Positions 15,492-24,514 of a stretch of DNA of 25,689 nt are shown here, piece after piece. Below the pieces are notes generated by a model. It ran no database searches, was not told the DNA's origin, and saw only the letters and a program-made list of their open reading frames with translations. The DNA is taken from positions 1-25,689 of the forward strand of contig CAUDHE010000029.1 in NCBI GenBank assembly GCA_958449275.1, in the 5' to 3' direction. Within the stretch, counting starts at the first letter, position 1. The number at the start of each line of letters is the position of its first letter. This stretch comes from an uncultured Alistipes sp. Its GTDB lineage: Bacteria > Bacteroidota > Bacteroidia > Bacteroidales > Rikenellaceae. The translations under genes were made by a program, and so were the position numbers.

Positions 15492-15522
15492 CGGGGATTG
15501 CCATTCGGGTGATCCCCGTTTT
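15492..15522 (+). terminator. Terminator between gyrB and udk
   Basis: CGGGGAT (15492-15498) pairs with ATCCCCG (15512-15518), followed by TTTT. It probably ends part of the gyrB transcript; no obvious promoter is seen in the 15 bases before udk, so udk may depend on read-through. Confidence 0.75.
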
Positions 15523-15537
15523 AAATCATATAGAACC

Positions 15538-16158
15538 ATGAAAGTTACGGTAATCGGTGTTGCGGGAGGAACCGGCTCGGGCAAAAGCACGCTGGTAAAG
15601 CGATTGCAGGAGGCGTTCGTTCACGACGATGTGGCGACGTTGTGCCACGACTACTATTACAAGGCGCATGCGGACCTCACTTACGAGGAACGTACGAAAC
15701 TCAATTACGACCATCCGCAGGCTTTCGACACCGACATGCTGGTCGATCACATAAAGGCACTGAAGAACAACGTTCCCATAGCGCATCCCGTATATTCGTT
15801 CGTCGAGCATAATCGCACCGACGAGACGGTTACGGTAAAACCGTCGAAAGTGATTATAGTCGACGGAATCCTGATATTCGAAAACAAGGAGTTACGCGAC
15901 CTGATGGATATGAAGGTATTCGTGGATACCGACGCCGACATTCGTCTGGCTCGCCGCATTTTGCGCGACGTATGCGACAGAGGACGAAGCATGCAGTCGG
16001 TGATCGACCAATACATCGGTACGGTGAAACCCATGCACGACGAATTCGTGGAACCGTCGAAAAAATATGCCGACGTGATAATCCCCGAAGGCGGGTTCAA
16101 TTCGGTGGCCGTGAGTATGTTGATACAGAATATCCGTTCGCTCATAGACGAGAAGTAA
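15538..16158 (+). CDS. udk: Uridine kinase
   Basis: Uridine kinase phosphorylates uridine and cytidine in pyrimidine salvage. The P-loop is GGTGSGKST near the N-terminus (residues 10-18), followed by the family segment HDYYYK and NYDHPQAFDTD; VIIVDGILIFENKELRDLMDMKVFVDTDADIRLARRI is the typical core. The frame is open far upstream within gyrB, but the ATG at 15538 gives the standard N-terminus and 206 residues, the usual size. It follows gyrB by 59 bases, across a terminator. Confidence 0.95.
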   Translation: MKVTVIGVAGGTGSGKSTLVKRLQEAFVHDDVATLCHDYYYKAHADLTYEERTKLNYDHPQAFDTDMLVDHIKALKNNVPIAHPVYSFVEHNRTDETVTVKPSKVIIVDGILIFENKELRDLMDMKVFVDTDADIRLARRILRDVCDRGRSMQSVIDQYIGTVKPMHDEFVEPSKKYADVIIPEGGFNSVAVSMLIQNIRSLIDEK

Positions 16159-16183
16159 ACCTCCGCGGCGTTTCCAAGAAACG

Positions 16184-16221
16184 ATCCCCGCCGATGACAA
16201 AACGTCGGCGGGGATTTGTTG
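16184..16221 (+). terminator. Terminator of udk
   Basis: ATCCCCGCCGA (16184-16194) and TCGGCGGGGAT (16205-16215) form a perfect 11-base-pair stem, extendable by two pairs, followed by TTGTTGTT. It lies 25 bases after the udk stop. Confidence 0.85.
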
Positions 16222-16304
16222 TTATCTACTGTTCGCCGACGGGGTCGGAGCTGCACGAGTCTCGACGAGTTGCAGTCCGCCGCGTGGGGGCGGCGGCGAA
16301 CTGC

Positions 16305-16325
16305 CGACCTCGCGTCGCGAGGTCG
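16305..16325. repeat. Perfect palindrome after mutS
   Basis: CGACCTCGCG and CGCGAGGTCG flank a single T, so the DNA is a 21-base near-perfect palindrome. As RNA it makes a stem of about eight pairs. It lies six bases beyond the mutS stop and may act as its 3' hairpin, although no T-tract follows on the minus strand. Confidence 0.5.
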
Positions 16326-16330
16326 AATAC

Positions 16331-19000
16331 TTATATCCCCGCTATCTTCTTTATCTCGTTCAGTTTGTTGAGCGCCTCGATGGGAGTCAGCGAATTGATG
16401 TCGAGACCCTTTATCTGGTCGCGTATCTGAATCAGAACGGGATCTTCCAATTGGAACATCGACAACTGCATACTACCCTTCTCCGCCACGTCGGCCACCT
16501 GCTTGGCCGAAGGCTGACGCCGTTTGCGCTGCCGGGGCTGTTCTTTGGCCGTCGCGATCTCGTTGTCGCCGTATACGGTTTCGAGATTTCCCAGAATCTC
16601 CGTCGCACGCGTCACTATGCTCTGAGGCATTCCCGCCATACGCGCCACGTGGATACCGAACGAATGTTCGGTGCCGCCGCGAACCAGTTTGCGCAGGAAC
16701 ACTATCGTGTTGTCGATCTCGCGAACCGCCACATGATAGTTTTTCACGCGTTGAAACAGTTGCTCCATTTCGTTGAGCTCGTGATAGTGCGTGGCGAAAA
16801 GTGTCTTGGCATGCGCGGTCGGCCGATTGTGGATATACTCCACCATCGCCCATGCTATCGATATGCCGTCGTAAGTGCTTGTGCCGCGTCCGATCTCATC
16901 GAGCAGGATCAGGCTGCGATCCGAAAGATTGTTCAGAATGCTCGCCGACTCCAGCATCTCCACCATGAAGGTCGATTCGCCCTGCGAAATGTTGTCGGAT
17001 GCTCCCACGCGGGTGAATATCTTGTCCACCACACCTATATGCGCCGATTCCGCAGGCACGAACGATCCCATCTGCGCCATGAGTATTATGAGTGCCGTTT
17101 GGCGCAGCAGAGCCGATTTACCCGACATGTTGGGACCCGTAATCATCATTATCTGTTGGTCTTCGTCGTTCAGCAGCACGTCGTTGGGTATATACTCCTC
17201 TCCCACTGCCAGTAATCGTTCTATGACGGGATGACGGCCGTTGCGTATGTCTATTACCTTGCCGTTGTCGAGTTCGGGGCGTACGTAGCGGCATTCGCAC
17301 GCCAAGCGGGCGAACGATTGCAGGCAGTCGATGCGCGCTACGGCGGCGGCATCGCGCAGAATCACGCGCAACTGCCCCGCGATGTACTGAACCAAAGCCG
17401 TGTAGATTTCGAGCTCGAGTGCCAGAATGCGATCTTGCGCGCCGAGGATCTTCTCCTCGTACTCTTTTAGTTCTTCGGTTATGTAGCGTTCGGCATTGGC
17501 CAAAGTCTGCTTGCGAATCCACGATTCGGGCACTTTTTCCTTGTGTGCGTTACGCACCTCGATGTAGTATCCGAATACGTTGTTGTAGTTGATCTTGAGC
17601 GAAGGAATACCCGTAGCCTCGGTCTCGCGTTGCAGTATCTGCTGCAATACATCCTTGCCGTGCAGAGCTATTCGGCGCAGGTCGTCCAGCTCGACCGATA
17701 CGCCGTCGGCTATGATTCCGCCCTTTTGAATCTGGTTGTTTGCGGGATCGGGATATATTTCACGGGCCAGTCGGTCGCGGATTTCGGTCGCAGGGTTGAT
17801 TTGCGCGGCGATCTCGTGCAGACGTTCGTCGTCCGTCGATTCCAGCAGCGCCTTGAGCGTCTCCACCGCAGTGAGCGACGATTTGAGCTGAACCAGCTCG
17901 CGCGGCAGTACTCGTCCCGCCGCTATGCGCGCCGATATGCGTTCCAAATCGCCTATCGACGAGATCTGCTCGCGCAGTGCTGCCGACAGATCTGCATCCG
18001 TTGTCAGGCGCTCGACGATATCCTGACGTCGCTTGATGCGCTCGACGTCGATTAACGGCATGGCTATCCACCGCTTAAGCAGACGGCCGCCCATCGATGT
18101 GAGCGTGCGGTCGATCACGTCGGCAAAGCAACTCTTGTCGTGCGAACCGTTCGACGAGAAAAGTTCCAGATTGCGGATCGAAAATTTGTCGATCCACACG
18201 TAGTCGTTCTGATCGATGCGCGAAACGGAGGTGATGTGCGAGATCTCTCGATGCTCGGTGAACTCGAGATAATAGAGTATGGCTCCCGCTGCGGCTATGC
18301 CTTCGTTCATGTTCTGCACTCCGAAACCTTTCAACGATTTTGTGCCGAACTGCTTACAGAGCTTATCCTTGTTTATGTCCGACGAGAATACCCAGTCGTC
18401 AAGGCGATAGGTGTAGTATCGGTTGCCGAACGACGAATCGAAACGGTCCTCGTATCCGCGTTGGTATATGATCTCTTTGGGCGAGAGGTTCGACAGCAGT
18501 TTGTCCACATACAGATCGTCGCCCTGAGCCATGTAGAATTCGCCCGTAGATATGTCGAGAAAGGCCACACCCGTGGTCTTGGCTCCGAAATAGACCGATC
18601 CCAGAAACGAATTTTCCTTATTGGGCAGCACATTGTTGTCTCCCAGCACCACGCCCGGGGTGACCAGCTCTATGACGCCGCGTTTGACCAGCCCCTTCAC
18701 CGTTTTGGGGTCCTCCAGTTGTTCGCACACCGCGACGCGTTCACCCGCGCGGACCAGTTTGGGCATGTAGACGTCGAGCGCATGATAGGGGAATCCCGCC
18801 AGCTCGACATACGATGCGGCACCGTTGGCGCGCCGCGTAAGCGTTATGCCGAGAATGGAACTCGCCTTTATGGCGTCGTCGCCGAAAGTTTCATAAAAAT
18901 CTCCCACACGAAACAGCAATATCGCATCGGGATGAACCGCCTTGATCGAGTAGTATTGCTTCATCAAGGGCGTCTCCACGTATTTCTTCTCAATAGCCAT
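16331..19000 (-). CDS. mutS: DNA mismatch repair protein MutS
   Basis: MutS recognises mismatches and starts repair with MutL. The 889-residue product has the whole layout: mismatch-binding N-terminus with F35-Y36-E37 in GDFYETFG (the Phe-X-Glu motif), connector, lever and clamp, then the ATPase with Walker A GPNMSGKS (622-629) and LLDEIGRGTSTYDG. The C-terminal tail has the helix-rich NSLTPIEALNKLNEIK ending. The frame is open to 19051, but that adds residues unlike the family and would include the promoter, so the ATG at 19000 is used. It is MutS1 rather than MutS2, as the mismatch domain is present and no Smr domain is. Confidence 0.96.
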   Translation of the reverse strand: MAIEKKYVETPLMKQYYSIKAVHPDAILLFRVGDFYETFGDDAIKASSILGITLTRRANGAASYVELAGFPYHALDVYMPKLVRAGERVAVCEQLEDPKTVKGLVKRGVIELVTPGVVLGDNNVLPNKENSFLGSVYFGAKTTGVAFLDISTGEFYMAQGDDLYVDKLLSNLSPKEIIYQRGYEDRFDSSFGNRYYTYRLDDWVFSSDINKDKLCKQFGTKSLKGFGVQNMNEGIAAAGAILYYLEFTEHREISHITSVSRIDQNDYVWIDKFSIRNLELFSSNGSHDKSCFADVIDRTLTSMGGRLLKRWIAMPLIDVERIKRRQDIVERLTTDADLSAALREQISSIGDLERISARIAAGRVLPRELVQLKSSLTAVETLKALLESTDDERLHEIAAQINPATEIRDRLAREIYPDPANNQIQKGGIIADGVSVELDDLRRIALHGKDVLQQILQRETEATGIPSLKINYNNVFGYYIEVRNAHKEKVPESWIRKQTLANAERYITEELKEYEEKILGAQDRILALELEIYTALVQYIAGQLRVILRDAAAVARIDCLQSFARLACECRYVRPELDNGKVIDIRNGRHPVIERLLAVGEEYIPNDVLLNDEDQQIMMITGPNMSGKSALLRQTALIILMAQMGSFVPAESAHIGVVDKIFTRVGASDNISQGESTFMVEMLESASILNNLSDRSLILLDEIGRGTSTYDGISIAWAMVEYIHNRPTAHAKTLFATHYHELNEMEQLFQRVKNYHVAVREIDNTIVFLRKLVRGGTEHSFGIHVARMAGMPQSIVTRATEILGNLETVYGDNEIATAKEQPRQRKRRQPSAKQVADVAEKGSMQLSMFQLEDPVLIQIRDQIKGLDINSLTPIEALNKLNEIKKIAGI

Positions 19001-19019
19001 TCTCCCAGTTTTTAATATG

Positions 19020-19052
19020 CAAAGATACGCATAAGCCGAGCGCAAAAGCAAA
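19020..19052 (-). promoter_or_regulatory. Promoter of mutS
   Basis: On the minus strand TTTG (19052-19049), a 21-base spacer and TATCTTTG (19027-19020) match the Bacteroidota consensus, 20 bases before the mutS ATG. A second TATCTTTG lies at 19136-19129 but has no TTTG at a suitable distance. Confidence 0.6.
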
Positions 19053-19094
19053 TTTATTTGCGATTTTGCCGGAGCGGAATGCCAAATTTATTTG
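19049..19094. repeat. Duplicated CAAATTTATTTG element upstream of mutS
   Basis: The 12-mer CAAATTTATTTG occurs at 19049-19060 and again at 19083-19094, each within an inverted repeat (GCAAATTTATTTGC and TGCCAAATTTATTTGGGCA). The first copy overlaps the -33 region of the mutS promoter, so the pair could be operator-like sites; this is inference only. Confidence 0.45.
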
Positions 19095-19209
19095 GGCATT
19101 TCCGAGGCGGAAGTATCTAAGACGAAGTCAAAGATACAAACAAAAATTGAAAAAACGAGCGGAAAAATAATAACGTCGGACGACCCGCTGCGGCGCTCCT
19201 GCGCATCCG

Positions 19210-19845
19210 CTATTTCACGCGGATGATATTGATTCCGTCGCGCAGCGGGAGTATGACGCTCTCTACTCGGTCGTCGTCGGCTACCATGCGGTTAAATTCG
19301 AGAAGTGCCTGCGTGTGACGGTCGTTGCGGGCTACGGGATGCACGACTTTGCCGTACCACAGAATGTTGTCGGCCAGCATTATCGATCCGCCGTGAACCA
19401 GCCCGCCATCCGTCAGCATGCGGTAGTAATCGGGATATTCGCGCTTGTCGCCGTCGATAAATACCATGTCGAAACATTTGCCGAGCCGCGGAGCGATATC
19501 CAGCGCCGAACCTATGTGGAGGCGGATTTTGTGTCCGTAAGGCGAGCGGTCGAAAAACGATTGCGCCAAAGGTTCCAGCTCGTCATCGGCCTCGCAGGTG
19601 TCGACCGTGCCGCCCTCCTCCAGCCCCGCCGCCATGCAGAGAGCCGAATAGCCGGTGAACGTGCCTATCTCCAGTATGTTGCGGGGGCGGAACATCTTTA
19701 CCAGCAGTTCGAGCAGCTTGCCTTGTATATGGCCCGATACCATGCGCGGGTTCAGGACTTGCAGATGTGTCTGACGGTCCAGTTCCGTCAGCAGAGGATC
19801 CTCGGGCGAGGAGTACAGATGAACGTATTTTTCGAGTGAATCCAT
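19210..19845 (-). CDS. Class I SAM-dependent O-methyltransferase (family 3)
   Basis: The 211-residue protein matches the cation-dependent catechol/caffeoyl-CoA-type O-methyltransferase family 3. The SAM motif I is ILEIGTFTGYS (57-67). FIDGDKREYPDYY (about 129-141) and LADNILWYGKV (157-167) provide the metal-binding acids D131, D159 and N160. The methyl acceptor is unknown; such genes are common in Bacteroidota. A longer frame begins at TTG 19863, but ATG 19845 is preferred and leaves 39 bases after the peptidase gene. It is the last gene of a packed minus-strand run starting at lepB. Confidence 0.87.
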   Translation of the reverse strand: MDSLEKYVHLYSSPEDPLLTELDRQTHLQVLNPRMVSGHIQGKLLELLVKMFRPRNILEIGTFTGYSALCMAAGLEEGGTVDTCEADDELEPLAQSFFDRSPYGHKIRLHIGSALDIAPRLGKCFDMVFIDGDKREYPDYYRMLTDGGLVHGGSIMLADNILWYGKVVHPVARNDRHTQALLEFNRMVADDDRVESVILPLRDGINIIRVK

Positions 19846-19884
19846 ATCAGGCTGTTTTTTCAATGTTCGTCGACATGGCGGAAC

Positions 19885-21102
19885 CTATTTATACATCAGC
19901 GTCGACATGCTGGAGAACACCTCTTCGGCCGCTTCGGCGATTTTATCGGCCGTTACGGTCGCGACTTTCTTATATACGTCCTCCATCGTATCTATCTCGT
20001 CGTGTACCAGAAAGCTCTTTCCCGCCCCCAGCATGTAGCCTTCGTTGCTCTCCATCGATATGGCCATCTGTGCCAGAAACTGGCGTTTGGCCATCGACAG
20101 CTGTCGGGGCGTGAGTTTCGTGCTGCGCAGCACGGCGAGTTCGCGATCGATCAGCTCGCGGCAGTGGTCGGCATTGGAGTGGTCGGAACTGAAATATATT
20201 GCGGCCAGACCGCAATCGTTATACGGCGTATAGGAGGCTTCGATGTTGTACGACAATCCGTTTTTTTCGCGCAACGACACATTCAGCCGCGAATTGGCCG
20301 ACGGGCCGCCGAGAATGTTCACCAGCAGAGCCAGCGGCAATCTCCGCTCGTCGTTTATGTCATAGGCGCGTGCGCCCGTGACGCAATGCACCTGATGGGT
20401 GTGTTTGTTCACCGTCTTGTCGAATGCGGGCGTCGCCGCGGGTGCGGTGCGTCGGAACGAGCGCGCGGCCGACGTATGTTCGGTAAGATACTTCCCGACC
20501 ACGCTCTGCACGCTCTTGACCGACATGCTGCCGATGGACGAGAAGACCATCTGGTCGGTCGTGTAGGTGCGGCCGACGAACCGTCGTACCGCCTCCGTGT
20601 CGTATCGCGATATGGAGGATTTGGTACCCAGGATGTTGTGCCCCAATTCCGAGCCTGCGAAGATCATCTCTTCGAAAGTGTCGAATATCATGTCGGCGGG
20701 CGAATCCTTATAGGTATTGATCTCGTCTACTATCACTTCGCGCTCCTTGGCCAGCTCGCGTTCGGGAAAAGTGGAGTTGAAAGCCACGTCGGCGATGAGT
20801 TCCGCAGCCTTCGCGAAGTCGCCGCGCAGCGTGGTGGCGTGTATGGCCGTATCCTCTTTGGTTGTGTAGGCATTCAGCTCGCCGCCGAGGTTTTCCAGAC
20901 GACAGTTCACCTGAAAAGCCTTGCGGCGGGAGGTGCCTTTGAATATGGCGTGTTCGGTGAAGTGCGCCAATCCGTATTCGTCGGGCCGTTCGTCGCGACA
21001 CCCCGCGTTTACGACCAGCGCGCAGTGCGCTACCCCGCTCTTCACCTGACGATGTATCCCGCGTATGCCGTTAGGCAGCGTGTATGTATAAAATTCCTTC
21101 AT
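19885..21102 (-). CDS. M16 family zinc peptidase
   Basis: The 405-residue protein is a single-chain M16B-type (insulinase-like) peptidase. The inverted zinc motif HxxEH is HFTEH at residues 47-51, and the third ligand is expected in the downstream EREVIVDEI helix. The C-terminal half has the family segment GLSYNIEASYTPYNDCGLAAIYFSS. No signal peptide is seen, so it is probably cytoplasmic, like the processing-type bacterial enzymes. It begins one base after the uvrA stop (TGA-A-ATG), so translation is coupled. Its substrate is unknown. Confidence 0.92.
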   Translation of the reverse strand: MKEFYTYTLPNGIRGIHRQVKSGVAHCALVVNAGCRDERPDEYGLAHFTEHAIFKGTSRRKAFQVNCRLENLGGELNAYTTKEDTAIHATTLRGDFAKAAELIADVAFNSTFPERELAKEREVIVDEINTYKDSPADMIFDTFEEMIFAGSELGHNILGTKSSISRYDTEAVRRFVGRTYTTDQMVFSSIGSMSVKSVQSVVGKYLTEHTSAARSFRRTAPAATPAFDKTVNKHTHQVHCVTGARAYDINDERRLPLALLVNILGGPSANSRLNVSLREKNGLSYNIEASYTPYNDCGLAAIYFSSDHSNADHCRELIDRELAVLRSTKLTPRQLSMAKRQFLAQMAISMESNEGYMLGAGKSFLVHDEIDTMEDVYKKVATVTADKIAEAAEEVFSSMSTLMYK

Positions 21103-21103
21103 T

Positions 21104-23893
21104 TCAATTGCGGCCGTGTTCTTTCAAAAAACGCCCGGTGTAACTCTCCTCGCAGCGCTTCAACTCTTCGGGCGTGCCTTCGAAAACTATGTTTCCGCCC
21201 TTGTCGCCCGCTTCGGGACCGAGATCGATCACATGGTCGGCACACTTTATCACATCCATGTTATGCTCGACCACCACTATGGTGTGACCGTTGGCTATCA
21301 GAGCGTCGAAAGCCTTCAGCAGACGGTTTATGTCGTGAAAATGCAGACCCGTGGTCGGCTCGTCGAATATGAACATTATCTGTCCCTGACGGTCGTCCTT
21401 CGCCAGGAACGATGCCAGCTTGACGCGCTGGCTTTCGCCGCCCGAGAGCGTCGACGAGGATTGTCCCAGACGAATGTAGCCCAATCCCACGTCCTGCAAC
21501 GGTTGCAGACGTTCGACTATGCGGCGGCACGCGGCATTGTCCTTGTCCTCGCCGAAAAACTCTATCGCGTCGTCGACGCTCATATCCAGCGTATCGTGGA
21601 TGCTCTTGCCCCGATAACGTATCTCCAAAACCTCGTCCTTGAACCGTTTGCCGTGGCATGCTTCGCACACCAGCTCCACGTCGGCCATGAATTGCATGCT
21701 CACTTTTATGGTGCCTTCGCCCTGACACTCTTCGCAGCGTCCTCCCGCCACATTGAACGAGAAGCTCGCCGCCGTGAGCCCCGTATGTACCGCCTGCGGT
21801 TGATCGGCATAGAGTTTTCGTATCTCGTCGTAGGCCTTGAGATAGGTGACGGGGTTCGATCGCGACGATTTGCCGATGGGATTTTGATCGACCATCTCCA
21901 CCGATTGCAACAGCTTCACGTCGCCTTCCAAACCGTCGAAGTCTCCGGGCTTCTGTCCCGTGTCGGCCAGCAGACGACGCAAAGCGGGATAGAGTATGCC
22001 TTTGGCGAGCGACGACTTGCCGCTGCCGCTCACTCCCGTGATGCAGGTCATGACGCCGAGCGGTATCTCGACGTCGATATTTTTAAGGTTGTTTTCCCTT
22101 GCGCCGCGTATCGTGATACCGGCGCTGCGGGCGCGTGCGACGGTCGGAGGCTCTATGGTGCGGCGCCCAGTCAGATAGTCGGCCGTAAGGCTCTTCTTCG
22201 ATTTCAGCAGCTTCGCTATGGGGCCGCTGAAGACTATCTCGCCGCCGTGCTCGCCCGCCTTGGGACCTACGTCGACGATGTAGTCGGCGGCGCGTATCAC
22301 CTCCTCCTCGTGCTCGACGACGATCACCGTATTGCCCAGATCGCGCAACTGCTTGAGTACCTTTATGAGGCGGTGCGTATCGCGCGGATGGAGACCTATG
22401 CTCGGTTCGTCCAATATGTAGAGCGAACCGACCAGGCTGCTGCCCAGCGATGTGGCGAGATTTATGCGCTGGCTCTCACCGCCCGAGAGCGTCGACGACA
22501 GGCGGTCGAGCGTAAGATAGCCCAACCCCACGTCCGAAAGGTAACCCAAACGGTTTTTCAGTTCCACGAGTATGCGTTGCGCCGTTACGGTGTCGTGTTC
22601 GTCAAGCCGCAGCGTATCGAAAAACGCTATCAATTCATCTACCGTCATGCTCACCAATTCGGCGATATTGCGGCTTCCCACCTTGACGTACAGAGCCTCC
22701 TTGCGCAGACGCGTGCCGCCGCACTCGGGACAGCGCGTCTTTCCCGTATATCGTGCTTTCATCACGCGGAACTGTATCTTGCGCCGCTCGCTGTCTATGT
22801 AGTCGAAGAACTCGTCCAGTCCGTGGAAATGTTCGTTTCCGCGCCACAGCAGCAGTTTCTGTTCGGGCGTGAGGTTGTAATAGGGTTCGTGGATCGGAAA
22901 ATCGAACTTGAAAGCATTCTCCACCAATTGCTCTTTCCACCACTTCATGGTAGAACCGCGCCAGCATGCCACGGCATCGTCGTATATGGTCTTGCCCTTG
23001 TCGGGTATCACCAGATCTTCGTCTATACCGATTATTTTGCCGTATCCCTCGCATTTTGGGCAGGCTCCTATGGGATTGTTGAAGCTGAACAGATGCTCCG
23101 TCGGCTGTTCGAACTCCATGCCGTCGGCTTCGAAACGGCCCGAGAACGTATATTCCTCGTCTTCTATAACCGCAAGGCATTCGTCGCGGCCGTAGTCGTA
23201 GGCCCGTGCCACCGAGTCGCGCAATCGCAACATTCCGTCGTCGTCGGCCGAGGGACGCAGGCGGTCGACGACTAAAAATATGTCATCCGTCCGTGTCTCC
23301 GCCGTCACGATGGGCATGAACTCTTCGAAAGTCATGACCTTGCCTCCGACACGCAATCGCATGAATCCGTCGCCGAGCAACTGCAACAGCACCTCTATTA
23401 TGCCCTGCCCTGCCTTCATCGGCAACGGGCAGGTAATCACCGTGCGTTTGCCTTCGCCGCGTTCCAGAATGAACTCCGCCACGTCGTCCACGCCGTAGCA
23501 GCGCACTTCACGGCCCGAAACGGGCGAAAAGGTGTGTCCTACGCGGGCATACAGCAGTTTCAGATAGTCGTATATTTCGGTGGTAGTACCCACGGTCGAA
23601 CGCGGATTGCGTGTGTTGACCTTCTGTTCGATGGCGATGGCGGGTGCGATTCCCGATATGAGATCGACATCGGGTTTGTTTATGCGCCCCAAAAACTGAC
23701 GCGCGTATGCCGACAGGCTCTCCACATAGCGACGTTGACCCTCGGCGAAAATGGTGTCGAAAGCGAGCGTCGATTTGCCCGATCCCGAGAGTCCCGTTAT
23801 TACGGTGAGCGTATTGTGCGGAATCGTCACGTCCGCATTTTTCAGATTGTGGACGCGCGCGCCCTTAATATATATCGTTTTATCGTTTGTCAT
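21104..23893 (-). CDS. uvrA: Excinuclease ABC subunit A
   Basis: UvrA is the damage-sensing ATPase of nucleotide excision repair. The 929-residue protein has two ABC modules: Walker A GLSGSGKST (34-42) and later GVSGSGKSS, and two signature motifs reading LSGGESQR. Zinc-binding cysteine pairs are visible in CPKCEGYG, CPECGGTRL and CEECQGEG...CEACHG. The frame is open to 23992, inside yigZ, but ATG 23893 gives the family start (IYIKGARVHNLKN) and leaves five bases after yigZ. Many genomes of this phylum have more than one UvrA; this one has the size and full motifs of the canonical protein. Confidence 0.96.
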   Translation of the reverse strand: MTNDKTIYIKGARVHNLKNADVTIPHNTLTVITGLSGSGKSTLAFDTIFAEGQRRYVESLSAYARQFLGRINKPDVDLISGIAPAIAIEQKVNTRNPRSTVGTTTEIYDYLKLLYARVGHTFSPVSGREVRCYGVDDVAEFILERGEGKRTVITCPLPMKAGQGIIEVLLQLLGDGFMRLRVGGKVMTFEEFMPIVTAETRTDDIFLVVDRLRPSADDDGMLRLRDSVARAYDYGRDECLAVIEDEEYTFSGRFEADGMEFEQPTEHLFSFNNPIGACPKCEGYGKIIGIDEDLVIPDKGKTIYDDAVACWRGSTMKWWKEQLVENAFKFDFPIHEPYYNLTPEQKLLLWRGNEHFHGLDEFFDYIDSERRKIQFRVMKARYTGKTRCPECGGTRLRKEALYVKVGSRNIAELVSMTVDELIAFFDTLRLDEHDTVTAQRILVELKNRLGYLSDVGLGYLTLDRLSSTLSGGESQRINLATSLGSSLVGSLYILDEPSIGLHPRDTHRLIKVLKQLRDLGNTVIVVEHEEEVIRAADYIVDVGPKAGEHGGEIVFSGPIAKLLKSKKSLTADYLTGRRTIEPPTVARARSAGITIRGARENNLKNIDVEIPLGVMTCITGVSGSGKSSLAKGILYPALRRLLADTGQKPGDFDGLEGDVKLLQSVEMVDQNPIGKSSRSNPVTYLKAYDEIRKLYADQPQAVHTGLTAASFSFNVAGGRCEECQGEGTIKVSMQFMADVELVCEACHGKRFKDEVLEIRYRGKSIHDTLDMSVDDAIEFFGEDKDNAACRRIVERLQPLQDVGLGYIRLGQSSSTLSGGESQRVKLASFLAKDDRQGQIMFIFDEPTTGLHFHDINRLLKAFDALIANGHTIVVVEHNMDVIKCADHVIDLGPEAGDKGGNIVFEGTPEELKRCEESYTGRFLKEHGRN

Positions 23894-23898
23894 CGCAT

Positions 23899-24510
23899 TC
23901 AAATTACCTCTATCGAAGCTCCCTCTACCTTGCCCAGACGTCCCAGGACCGCATCGGCACGGCTGTTGCGCACGGCCAGCGTCATCGTGCACAGATTGTC
24001 GAACGTCTGTCCTTTCACCTCGGGCTGCTCCTCTTTCACGATACGCATTATTTCATTCATCGCCACATAGGGGAACTCCACTTTTACGGTAGTGTCCACC
24101 GTGCGTTCCACTATCTCGGCGGCCTCGATCACGGCTGCGGCCGACTCCTTGTAGGCGGCTATCAGCCCGGGCACGCCCAGTTTGGTGCCGCCGAAATAGC
24201 GTACGACGACAATCAGACAGTCGGTTATCCCGTGCGAGAGCATCTGTCCCAGAATCGGTTTGCCTGCCGTGCTCGACGGCTCGCCGTCGTCATTGGCGCG
24301 GAAACGTTCGCCGTCGGGTCCCAGACGCCATGCGTAGCAATGGTGCGTGGCGTCGTAGTAACGCTTGCGCAGCCGCTCGAGATGCGCTGCGATCTCGGCC
24401 TCGCCCTCCACATGGAAAGCATAGGTCAGAAACTTGCTGCTCCGCTCCTTGACGACTGCTTCGGCATCGGCGCCGACGGTCAGATAACTGTCCCGTATCT
24501 GTTCCGCCAT
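23899..24510 (-). CDS. YigZ/IMPACT family protein
   Basis: The 203-residue protein has the IMPACT N-terminal domain with its hallmarks DDGEPSSTAGKPIL (74-87) and VVRYFGGTKLG (102-112), then a C-terminal ferredoxin-like domain (DUF1949 type). The eukaryotic relative modulates the Gcn2 stress pathway; the bacterial function is not established. It starts four bases after the lepB stop and ends five bases before uvrA, so it sits in one transcript with them. Confidence 0.9.
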   Translation of the reverse strand: MAEQIRDSYLTVGADAEAVVKERSSKFLTYAFHVEGEAEIAAHLERLRKRYYDATHHCYAWRLGPDGERFRANDDGEPSSTAGKPILGQMLSHGITDCLIVVVRYFGGTKLGVPGLIAAYKESAAAVIEAAEIVERTVDTTVKVEFPYVAMNEIMRIVKEEQPEVKGQTFDNLCTMTLAVRNSRADAVLGRLGKVEGASIEVI

Positions 24511-24514
24511 CGGA

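Noticed and set aside
20002..21372. A 456-codon open frame antisense to the M16 peptidase
   Set aside because: It is a shadow of a well-supported gene and crosses the uvrA-peptidase boundary.
21116..23275. A 719-codon open frame antisense to uvrA
   Set aside because: Same reason: the sense frame is a complete UvrA with all motifs, and the antisense product looks like no known protein.
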